Source: Candidatus Zhuqueibacterota bacterium (lineage in GTDB: Bacteria > KSB1 > UBA2214). From it: a stretch of DNA of 17,784 nt. The translations under genes and the position numbers were made by a program. Shown in pieces: positions 8,779 to 15,247 of this stretch. Each line of letters begins with the position of its first letter. The first letter of the stretch is position 1. The notes below the pieces were generated by a model that was not told the DNA's origin, made no database searches, and worked only from the letters and a program-made list of their open reading frames with translations. The stretch spans positions 1-17,784 of the forward strand of contig JAKJDB010000009.1 of assembly GCA_022706175.1 (NCBI GenBank), read 5' to 3'.

Positions 8779-9636
8779 TCTCGACGCCCGGTTCCGGGCA
8801 ATCAGAATGGAACAGGGCAGATCGTGCAGGGTTTGCTCCAGGTCATTGGGGAACAGCCGATCCCACAGCGCCGGCTCTTTTTTCGGCGCATGGATGACAA
8901 AGAGATCGGCGCCGATGTCGCGGGCAAAAGCCAGGGAGGGAGAATGCTCCTTCTCATACAGACTCTGCACATGATAGGGGATTTCCCAGACCAGCTGCTT
9001 GCTGAGATACTGCTGCAGCTTTTTATCCTCCCGCCCATAGATCTTTTTATAATCTTCAGGGGTCATGATTTTATTCTTTTTCAACGTGCTTTCAGGGATG
9101 CGGAACGCGTGGGTGAAATAGAGATCTCTGGCGCCGGTCAACACCGCCAGTTTGGCCGCCAGATCCACGCCGATGTCGCTGGAGCGGTGGTATTCCACCG
9201 CGTGATGGATTTTACGAAACCCGACCGGTTCATCCGCAGGATTGATGTGCAGCAGCACGGAACAGGGCGCCTGCCGGGCCAGATTACGGCCGATCGAGCC
9301 GAGATAGTATTTGAAAAATCCTTCGCGCGGCAACACCCCTGCCACAATGAAATCCGCGTGATGCTCATGGGCGGCCTGAAGCAACACCTCCTCTGCCGAC
9401 CCGCTGCGCAGCACCAGCTCCAGGTCGGCTGCGCCGGCAAAACGAGACTCTTCGATCATCTTAGCCATCCGCTCCCGATTCTCCGTGCTGGGTTCGCCGG
9501 CGTGCACAATGACCGGCGACAGGCCCAGACTGGCTAGAAACGGCTGTGCTTCGTTCAACAGCGCCAGCGCACGGGGCGAGAACGAAGAGGCAACCACCGC
9601 CCGCTTTTTAGTAAAATCCGTCGATTTTACCAACAT
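8770..9636 (-). CDS. Tandem-domain universal stress protein (UspA family)
   Basis: This 288-aa cytosolic protein is built of two Usp folds. Domain 1 (about 10-130) starts AVVASSFSPRALALLNEA and ends with FIVAGVLPREGFFKYYLGSIGRNLARQ, close to the Usp nucleotide-binding G-S/T loop. Domain 2 (about 140-285) ends DLFVIHAPKKEPALWDRLFPNDLEQTLHDLPCSILIAR, where the glycine loop is lost, so only domain 1 is likely to bind ATP. Usp proteins help cells survive starvation and stress, but the target is rarely known. The ATG at 9636 has no clear Shine-Dalgarno. Codons 3-10 form a perfect inverted repeat that could fold over the start of the mRNA. A promoter-like TTGGCA-17-TAAACT lies upstream. It faces the spermidine-synthase-like gene divergently. 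Confidence 0.88.
   Translation of the reverse strand: MLVKSTDFTKKRAVVASSFSPRALALLNEAQPFLASLGLSPVIVHAGEPSTENRERMAKMIEESRFAGAADLELVLRSGSAEEVLLQAAHEHHADFIVAGVLPREGFFKYYLGSIGRNLARQAPCSVLLHINPADEPVGFRKIHHAVEYHRSSDIGVDLAAKLAVLTGARDLYFTHAFRIPESTLKKNKIMTPEDYKKIYGREDKKLQQYLSKQLVWEIPYHVQSLYEKEHSPSLAFARDIGADLFVIHAPKKEPALWDRLFPNDLEQTLHDLPCSILIARNRASRKR
9611..9630. repeat. Perfect inverted repeat inside the first codons of the stress-protein gene
   Basis: GTAAAATC, four bases, GATTTTAC: 8-bp arms with no mismatch. In the minus-strand mRNA it covers codons 3 to 10, just after the ATG, where a hairpin could hinder initiation or a dimeric protein could bind the DNA. Confidence 0.6.
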
Positions 9637-9685
9637 GGCATCTACCGCTTTGCACTAAATGATTCGACCATTTGGTTAATCTTTT

Positions 9686-9714
9686 AGTTTAAGAAAATAT
9701 TCTTAATTTGCCAA
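9686..9714 (-). promoter_or_regulatory. Putative sigma-70 promoter of the universal stress protein gene
   Basis: On the minus strand TTGGCA (9714-9709), 17 nt, TAAACT (9691-9686). The predicted start near 9679 gives a leader of about 43 nt. The spacer and -10 overlap a 7-bp-arm inverted repeat. Confidence 0.55.
9689..9706. repeat. Inverted repeat in the stress-gene promoter
   Basis: TTAAGAA, four bases AATA, then TTCTTAA: perfect 7-bp arms. It overlaps the -10 element and spacer of the leftward promoter, the usual place for a repressor site. The AT-rich setting raises the odds of a chance match. Confidence 0.4.
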
Positions 9715-9728
9715 GGATTTTTTATCCC

Positions 9729-9756
9729 TTGCATCTGGCGACGGGATTCCTAAATT
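9729..9756 (+). promoter_or_regulatory. Putative promoter of the spermidine-synthase-like gene
   Basis: TTGCAT (9729-9734), 16 nt, TAAATT (9751-9756). Only 7 nt separate the -10 hexamer from the ATG at 9764 and no Shine-Dalgarno is visible, so the transcript may be leaderless. Confidence 0.4.
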
Positions 9757-9763
9757 AAACCTT

Positions 9764-11920
9764 ATGGCGAAGATGCGAACCCTAAAGGCTCAAGCGATGA
9801 TCATGGGATCGACCGCCACCCTCTGGCAACTCGTCCTGATGCGCGAATGGATGACCGTTTTTTACGGCAACGAACTGATCATCGGTCTCGTGCTGTCAGG
9901 CTGGCTGCTGTTCGTTGCCGTGGGCTGTCAGGTGGGGGACCGCTATGGCAACGTTCGGTGGACGCCGGCGTTATTATGCGCTGCCTTTATCCTCTGCCTG
10001 TGGATCGTCTTTGTGAGCATGAAACACCTTCGCGTACTGGCGCAGATTCCTGCGGCAGAGGCGGTTTCGCTGCCGCGCATGCTGGGATTCATGGCTCCGG
10101 CGCTGGGCCTTCCGTGCATCATCTGGGGGTGCTGGTTCAGCCGGTTGTCCGCACTTTTGGCCGCTCACCGCATCCGTTCTGCCTCCACCCTGATTTATAT
10201 CTACGAGGCCGCCGGCGCAGTAGTGGCCGGCCTGGCCTTTACCTTATGCCTGGCCAAATGGTTTGACAATTTTTACATCCTTCTTTTCCTCTCGTGCCTC
10301 CTCTGCCTCAGCATGGCCATTCTTTTACAGCGGCGGCGCTGGGCCTGGGCCGCGCTGGCCATCCTCGCCGTGAGTGTCTGCAAGGGCCCGTCCTGGGATC
10401 GCGCGCTGAATGAAAAATTCTGGCACTCCCTGGCGCCAGGCGTTAAAGTGAAAGCAACCTGGGGCACCCGCTACGGCCAATGGGCCGTGCTCGACTGGGG
10501 CGGCGAAACCGCGCTCTACTGCAATGGTCTTAAACAAAGCATCCTGCCCGATCCGGTGAGCAACCAGGGGCTGGCTGGACAAATTCTAACTCAGCATCCG
10601 CATCCGCATAAAGTGCTGCTTATCGCCGGTGGACTGGGCGGCCTCGCGCAGACGTTGGCTCCAGGGATCGATCTCACCTATGTCGAAATGGATGAGAACG
10701 CGCTGCGACGTACGATCCCTTTTTTAAACGAGCCCTGGCATGTGCCCACCGTGTTTCAGGACGGGCGGCGTTTCCTGCTGACAACCCGACAGCAGTATGA
10801 TATGATCATCATCAACGCCGGCCGCCCCAGCACAGCGCTGACCAACCGACTGTACACCCGCGAGTTCCACCAGCTCGCGAAACGCCGACTAAACGCCGGC
10901 GGCGTGCTGGCCTATTGCGCGGTCCCGGCGGGTGAAAATATAATGGGCCCTGAACTGCATCATCTCAACAGCGCGCTCTACCAGGACCTGGCCTCGTGCT
11001 TTGCCCATGTGCTGGCATGGCCCGGCGACGCGGCGCTCTATTTCGCCTGCGACCACGCAGGTGTCCTCTGTCGCGACCCGGACCGTCTGGCGCAGCGCTA
11101 TCTCGATCTCCGGCGCCGGGATCGCTATTTTCATCCGCAGATGTTTCGCACTCTCGTTCTACCGGAACGGCTCGATCACTTTAGCCGCTCGCTGCAGCAA
11201 ACGAAAGCGAGCAATCGGGATGAACGGCCGGTCAGTTATTATCTGGATTGGTTGATCTGGCTCAAACAGGTCTCCGGTTTTTCCGCACCGGCCGCCACGC
11301 TGCGGCCGCAGCCGGTGCTGCCGATCGCCTTGGTCCTCAGCCTGGGACTGATGATCCTGTTCTGGCTACGCCGGCGCAGCTCCGCCGGCCTGCTGATGAT
11401 CATGGCCCTCAACGGCCTGATCGCCATTGCGGTGAACATCATTTTTCTTTTGATGCTGCAAAGCCTGTACGGCTATGTGTACGAAGGCATGGGCTGGGCA
11501 GTGGCCGCTTACATGGCCGGCATGACGATCACGGCGGCGGCGGTGCACCGGTTTGAACCAGCGCCGGAGCGGTGGATTCCGCGCATCGGCCTGGGTACGC
11601 TGGTCTTTCTGTTGACGGTTATGCCGGTCTTTCGGCAATTCATGGTTCACTCCGGCATAGCCCTGTTCTTTCTCTGGCTTGTGATCGGCGGCGCTTTCGC
11701 CGGCGCCCTGTTTCCCTTGCTCAACCGGTTGCTGCGTCATCAGGGCGAAAAAAATCTCTCCAGTCTGTACGCAGCGGACTTGATCGGTTCCTCCCTGGGC
11801 GCATGGCTGGTAAATTTTTTCGCCGTACCCATGCTCGGTTTTACCGCCACCTTGCATTGGCTATGCGGATTTTGCGCTCTGGCGCTGGCAGGATCCGTAG
11901 TGTTCGTCAGGAGCAGATAA
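9764..11920 (+). CDS. Membrane protein with degenerate spermidine-synthase-like domain
   Basis: This 718-aa integral membrane protein has three parts. The N-terminal part (about 10-210) has roughly six hydrophobic segments. The middle (about 220-485) is a SpeE-like Rossmann methyltransferase-type domain: VLLIAGGLGGLAQTL for the nucleotide loop, LTYVEMDENAL, then VFQDGRRFL and LTNRLYTREFHQLAKRRLNAGGVLAYC. The C-terminal part (about 510-718) again has about six membrane segments. Fused membrane spermidine-synthase-like proteins are common in bacteria and often lack proven aminopropyl transfer. Here the usual IIVDLPDPST reads IIINAGRPST, with Asn351 and Arg354 in place of the two acids, so canonical spermidine synthesis is unlikely. 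No Shine-Dalgarno precedes the ATG. Its stop lies 1 nt before the isoaspartate methyltransferase ATG, and its end carries that gene's AGGAG. Confidence 0.85.
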   Translation: MAKMRTLKAQAMIMGSTATLWQLVLMREWMTVFYGNELIIGLVLSGWLLFVAVGCQVGDRYGNVRWTPALLCAAFILCLWIVFVSMKHLRVLAQIPAAEAVSLPRMLGFMAPALGLPCIIWGCWFSRLSALLAAHRIRSASTLIYIYEAAGAVVAGLAFTLCLAKWFDNFYILLFLSCLLCLSMAILLQRRRWAWAALAILAVSVCKGPSWDRALNEKFWHSLAPGVKVKATWGTRYGQWAVLDWGGETALYCNGLKQSILPDPVSNQGLAGQILTQHPHPHKVLLIAGGLGGLAQTLAPGIDLTYVEMDENALRRTIPFLNEPWHVPTVFQDGRRFLLTTRQQYDMIIINAGRPSTALTNRLYTREFHQLAKRRLNAGGVLAYCAVPAGENIMGPELHHLNSALYQDLASCFAHVLAWPGDAALYFACDHAGVLCRDPDRLAQRYLDLRRRDRYFHPQMFRTLVLPERLDHFSRSLQQTKASNRDERPVSYYLDWLIWLKQVSGFSAPAATLRPQPVLPIALVLSLGLMILFWLRRRSSAGLLMIMALNGLIAIAVNIIFLLMLQSLYGYVYEGMGWAVAAYMAGMTITAAAVHRFEPAPERWIPRIGLGTLVFLLTVMPVFRQFMVHSGIALFFLWLVIGGAFAGALFPLLNRLLRHQGEKNLSSLYAADLIGSSLGAWLVNFFAVPMLGFTATLHWLCGFCALALAGSVVFVRSR

Positions 11921-11921
11921 C

Positions 11922-12671
11922 ATGATGCATGCAAGAGTTGCTCTTTTACTTTCCGCATTGCTAGGGAGTACATGTATGGAATCAAATACGCCCCAACCGG
12001 AAAGTTCGTCCGAGGAGCAGTTTCGCCGGATGCGCGAACAGATGGTCTTGGTCCAGATCGAAGAACGCGGCGTCAGGGATAAGCGGGTGCTGCAGGCCAT
12101 GCGCAAGACTCCCCGCCATCTCTTCGTCCCTGCTGAATATCGAATGCTGGCCTATCGTGATCATCCACTGGCCATCGGCTATGAACAGACCATCTCGCAG
12201 CCGTACATCGTCGCCTACATGACGGAACAGCTCCAACTCGTACCCGGCGACAAAGTGCTGGAGATCGGCACAGGATCCGGATATCAGGCGGCGGTGCTCG
12301 CCGAACTGGTGGATCAGGTGTATTCGATCGAGATCATAGAGCCGCTCTGCCGGCAGGCGCAGGAACGGCTGAAGAAGCTGCACTATGACCGGGTGTACGT
12401 ACGCTGCGGAGATGGCTATGCCGGCTGGCCCGAGGCGGCGCCCTTTGACGCCATCATCCTAACCGCAGCGCCGGCAACGATTCCCGAGACCCTGGTGGCG
12501 CAGTTGGCGGTGAACGGCCGCATGATTCTGCCGGTGGGAGAAGAAAGACAGGAGCTGGTGTTGATCGAAAAGTACGCTGACGGCAGCCTGCATCGTCATA
12601 CCCTCCTGCCGGTGCGATTCGTCCCTATGACCGGAGGCCTCCGCAGTCTGCCCGAAGACGATAAAAAGTGA
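11922..12671 (+). CDS. pcm: Protein-L-isoaspartate O-methyltransferase, possibly with an exported form
   Basis: The enzyme uses S-adenosylmethionine to methylate L-isoaspartyl residues in damaged proteins and so starts their repair. In the 249-aa form the family motifs are GYEQTISQPY (86-95), SAM motif EIGTGSGYQ (114-122), DAIILTAAP, LPVGEE and a C-terminal RFVPMTGG. The E. coli enzyme is 208 aa and begins near residue 40 here. The first 18 residues form a short hydrophobic stretch (VALLLSALLGSTC) like a weak signal peptide; the Cys18 context is not a canonical lipobox. ATG 11922 has AGGAG 8 nt upstream, inside the preceding gene. A second in-frame ATG, 11976, has AGGGAG 7 nt upstream and would give a 231-aa cytosolic protein. 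Both starts look usable. The enzyme call is firm, the location is open. Confidence 0.93.
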   Translation: MMHARVALLLSALLGSTCMESNTPQPESSSEEQFRRMREQMVLVQIEERGVRDKRVLQAMRKTPRHLFVPAEYRMLAYRDHPLAIGYEQTISQPYIVAYMTEQLQLVPGDKVLEIGTGSGYQAAVLAELVDQVYSIEIIEPLCRQAQERLKKLHYDRVYVRCGDGYAGWPEAAPFDAIILTAAPATIPETLVAQLAVNGRMILPVGEERQELVLIEKYADGSLHRHTLLPVRFVPMTGGLRSLPEDDKK

Positions 12672-12749
12672 CCGATGCCCTGTAACATCCCGCGGTCCGA
12701 ATCGTATGTATAGAAGGAAAAGGGCTTGCTTTTTCACAACTTGTCGGTA

Positions 12750-12769
12750 CTGCTTCATTGCCTGCTTCA
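12750..12769. repeat. Pair of direct repeats CTGCTTCA upstream of the PspC gene
   Basis: CTGCTTCA at 12750-12757 and 12762-12769 are identical and start 12 nt apart, about one helical turn, 54-73 nt before the ATG of the PspC gene. This spacing suits a dimeric response regulator. No clear promoter hexamers were found beside it, so it is only a candidate site. Confidence 0.35.
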
Positions 12770-12822
12770 GCGCACCTCGACGCAAATGGGTATGAGGGTT
12801 TTCCGGAAAGCGAGGAAACACT

Positions 12823-13497
12823 ATGGATACTACCGCACCGCAGCGTAAATTATATCGCTCCCGTCGGCATAAAGTCATCGCCGGTATCTGCGGCGGGTTC
12901 GCCGAATACACCGGACTGGACATCTCACTGGTCCGTGTGTTCTGGTTATTGGCCGCGTTGTTCAACGGTGCAGGCATACTGGCCTATATCGTCTGTCTGT
13001 TCATCATGAAAGAAAATCCGCAGGGCGCGGACGAAGAGGCCTTGTCCTCGTCCGTGGAAAGAAGACCCGAATGGGCCATGGGGTTGATCCTGACCGCCAT
13101 CGGCGCCATCCTGTTGCTGCACAACCTCACCGGCTTTGAATGGTGGCTGCCCTGGCGTTGGTTTGAAATATTGAATATTCATATTCGAGAGGTGTGGCCT
13201 GTGCTGCTCATCGCTCTGGGAATGGCCATTTTACTGCGCCGTCCTCGATCCGATGATCCGGCTAAAGCAGCCGCCGAACCATCCAATCCGTTGTCTCGCA
13301 GCCACAAGGACCGCATGATCGGCGGCGTCTGCAGCGGATTGGCCGCTTACTGGCAGATCGACGTCACACTGGTGCGCATCATCTGGATTCTTACCAGCCT
13401 GCTGGGCAGCCTCACGGCCGGTGGACTGGCCTACCTTCTGCTGCTGGTGCTGATTCCGGAAAAGCCGCGACCGGAGGAACAAATCTTACAGCCGTGA
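12823..13497 (+). CDS. Membrane protein with two PspC domains
   Basis: This 224-aa protein has PspC domains at both ends. The first (about 9-66) reads KLYRSRRHKVIAGICGGFAEYTG and LVRVFWLLAALFNG. The second (about 160-215) reads KDRMIGGVCSGLAAYWQID and LVRIIWILTSLLGS. Between them (about 84-140) are two hydrophobic helices, WAMGLILTAIGAILLLHN and VWPVLLIALGMAILLRR, of the LiaI/LiaF-like type. PspC proteins sit in the inner membrane and take part in phage-shock and envelope-stress responses. GAGG lies 7 nt before the ATG. The next gene, 51 nt downstream, encodes a related membrane protein, so the two probably form a small envelope-stress unit. No PspA or PspB gene is seen, though a PspF-like AAA+ protein lies about 11 kb away. 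Confidence 0.87.
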   Translation: MDTTAPQRKLYRSRRHKVIAGICGGFAEYTGLDISLVRVFWLLAALFNGAGILAYIVCLFIMKENPQGADEEALSSSVERRPEWAMGLILTAIGAILLLHNLTGFEWWLPWRWFEILNIHIREVWPVLLIALGMAILLRRPRSDDPAKAAAEPSNPLSRSHKDRMIGGVCSGLAAYWQIDVTLVRIIWILTSLLGSLTAGGLAYLLLLVLIPEKPRPEEQILQP

Positions 13498-13548
13498 CGT
13501 TGGCCATACAGGCCGGCGAACACACGAACCGTAAAACGGAGAAAACGC

Positions 13549-14055
13549 ATGAACCGAGATCACTCGTCCATCAGTCTAGGGCTGGTTCTTATCCTCATTG
13601 GCTTGGGATTAATGCTCCATCGCCTGGACCTGTTGAATTTTGATTTTGAGCAGATTTATCCGATTGTGGCTCTGGCCGTGGGCGGCTTTTCCGCCGTGGC
13701 CGTGGCCCGCGGCGATAAAAATTCCGTATTCTGGTCCGGCTTTCTGCTGCTGTTCGGCGGTTTGACCTTTCTGCGCAACTATAGCATCGTGGATTCCCTC
13801 TGGAGTCTGAGCCCGTGGTCGCTGCTCATGGTTTCTTTGGGCCTGGCCTTTTTCGCGCTCTACTTTTTCAAACCCAAAGATTGGGGGGTATTGATTCCCG
13901 GCAGCCTTCTCTCCTTCATCGGCCTGCTCATGGTTCTGCACGATCTGGATTACTCCTGGTTTGAACTGGCGAAAATCAAATCCCTGTGGCCCGTCGTGCT
14001 GATAATCATCGGCATCGGCATCCTCGTCAGCTCGTTCCGAAAAAAAACGAATTAG
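13549..14055 (+). CDS. LiaI/LiaF-like (DUF5668) membrane protein
   Basis: This small 168-aa integral membrane protein has about six hydrophobic segments. SLGLVLILIGLGLMLHRLDLL (residues 8-28) and the C-terminal LWPVVLIIIGIGILVSSFRKK are the paired motifs of the LiaI/LiaF-like transmembrane family. The middle repeats the pattern (FWSGFLLLFGGLTFLRN, and LIPGSLLSFIGLLMVLHDLDYSW), which suggests an internal duplication. It lacks the soluble C-terminal domain of LiaF. GGAG lies 7 nt before the ATG. It follows the PspC gene on the same strand and shares the central hydrophobic module of that protein. A sensor-inhibitor role in envelope stress is inferred from related families only. Confidence 0.75.
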   Translation: MNRDHSSISLGLVLILIGLGLMLHRLDLLNFDFEQIYPIVALAVGGFSAVAVARGDKNSVFWSGFLLLFGGLTFLRNYSIVDSLWSLSPWSLLMVSLGLAFFALYFFKPKDWGVLIPGSLLSFIGLLMVLHDLDYSWFELAKIKSLWPVVLIIIGIGILVSSFRKKTN

Positions 14056-14085
14056 GCGACTCACATAGCCGCGGCCATGGCAAAC

Positions 14086-14141
14086 GCGACTGTCCAGGCG
14101 TGCCTGTTCAGGCGCGACTGTCCAGGCGCGACTGTCCAGGC
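14086..14141. repeat. Four-copy 14-bp tandem repeat before the GH99-like gene
   Basis: The unit GCGACTGTCCAGGC occurs at 14086-14099, 14114-14127 and 14128-14141 with no mismatch. The second unit, 14100-14113, reads GTGCCTGTTCAGGC, with four changes. At the first junction CAGGCGTGCCTG forms a short imperfect palindrome. The array ends 17 nt before the GH99-like ATG, so it lies in or next to the mRNA leader. There are no unique spacers, so it is not a CRISPR array. Confidence 0.9.
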
Positions 14142-14158
14142 CGCTTTGAAGGGACCCC

Positions 14159-15229
14159 ATGCTCAAAAAGACCCTACGCCATGCCGGCCTCGGCCTGCTA
14201 TTACTTCTCTCCTCGCTGTTCGCGTCCGATCCCTCCCGTGGCTTTGCTTTTGACGATAAAGTCGTACTGGCCTATTATTACATCTGGTTCAGCGAGGACA
14301 GTTGGTTGAACGATCCTTACGGACGATTCAAAGACATCTTTCCCCTGGCCGGCGCTTATAACTCCTGGGAACCGGCGATCATCGAAAAACACCTGGCCCA
14401 GATGCAGCGCGCTAAAATCGACGCGCTGGCCGTATCCTGGTGGTTTGATCCGGCGCCGAACAAAACCAATGCGACGCTCGATCGAGTGTTCGAAACCGCC
14501 CGGACGAAAAACCTCAAAGTGACCATCGATTACGAACGAGGCCGCCACCCGCTGGATCAGGTGTACTCGGATCTCTCTTATTTTCTCGAACGCTATCACG
14601 ATCATCCGGCCATGCTCAAAGTCGAAGGCCTGCCGGTGGTGATGATCTGGACCGCCTGGGGGCATACGCCCGAGGAATGGCGGGATCTGTTCGGCCGGCT
14701 GGAAAAAAACGGACTGGCCTCCTTCCCGATCATGTCCGGGAGCTATGAGGGCGGCAAGGGAAAACGATACCTCAATCCGTTCCGTGCCCTTGAAGAGTAC
14801 ACCCTGGTCGATATTGAAGACATCCGGTTGGCGGAGTACATGCAGACCATGCGCAGCCATATCGATGCGTACAACAATGAATTCGGATTCAAAAACGGCA
14901 GGCCGGCGCAGCATCATGCCACCATCAGCCCGGGTTACGACGAACGCACCCATCCCGGACGCAAACTGAAAAACGGCGGATGGCTGGGCGCCGGCTGGAA
15001 GGATCGTACCAAATTCGGCGCGGTCTATCCGGATGAGGCGCAGGGCGCCTACTATCGCGGCACCTTCGAGGCCGCCATGAGCTCCAATCCCGACTGGCTG
15101 CACATCTCCACTTTTAATGAGCTGGCGGAACAGAGCCACATCGAAGCCACCAGGGAATTCGGCTACACCTACATCGACCTGACCGCAGAATTGGTCGACC
15201 GGTTTAAAAACGGAAAAGGGAAGAAATAA
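14159..15229 (+). CDS. Secreted GH99-like glycoside hydrolase
   Basis: This 356-aa protein begins with a signal peptide (MLKKTLRHAG, then LLLLLSSLFAS). The mature part resembles GH99, the endo-alpha-mannosidase/mannanase family: VVLAYYYIWF at the first barrel strand, YNSWEPAIIEKHLAQMQRAKIDALAVSWW, and LPVVMIWTAWG. Near the end STFNELAEQSHIE aligns with the GH99 active-site stretch, usually NEWHEGTQIE, and keeps both acids at the right spacing, Glu321 and Glu324. The Trp-His between them is Leu-Ala here, so substrate binding may differ. GH99 enzymes cleave internal alpha-mannosidic bonds; whether this one prefers mannan is not visible. The Shine-Dalgarno-like GAAGGGA lies 4 nt before the ATG. 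It heads a cluster with the dehydrogenase and sugar isomerase genes. Confidence 0.82.
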   Translation: MLKKTLRHAGLGLLLLLSSLFASDPSRGFAFDDKVVLAYYYIWFSEDSWLNDPYGRFKDIFPLAGAYNSWEPAIIEKHLAQMQRAKIDALAVSWWFDPAPNKTNATLDRVFETARTKNLKVTIDYERGRHPLDQVYSDLSYFLERYHDHPAMLKVEGLPVVMIWTAWGHTPEEWRDLFGRLEKNGLASFPIMSGSYEGGKGKRYLNPFRALEEYTLVDIEDIRLAEYMQTMRSHIDAYNNEFGFKNGRPAQHHATISPGYDERTHPGRKLKNGGWLGAGWKDRTKFGAVYPDEAQGAYYRGTFEAAMSSNPDWLHISTFNELAEQSHIEATREFGYTYIDLTAELVDRFKNGKGKK

Positions 15230-15247
15230 TTCAACACGGAAGGCTTG

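Noticed and set aside
12672..12740. Terminator after the isoaspartate methyltransferase gene
   Set aside because: The AAAAG...CTTTT pairing near 12720 is short and AT-only, with no GC stem, so termination there is not supported.
12800..12809. Palindrome TTTCCGGAAA just before the ribosome site of the PspC gene
   Set aside because: It has no loop and is short. A 10-bp perfect palindrome is plausible by chance in an 18-kb window, and nothing else supports a function.
14086..14141. CRISPR array
   Set aside because: The 14-bp units are directly adjacent with no spacers and there are no cas genes nearby.
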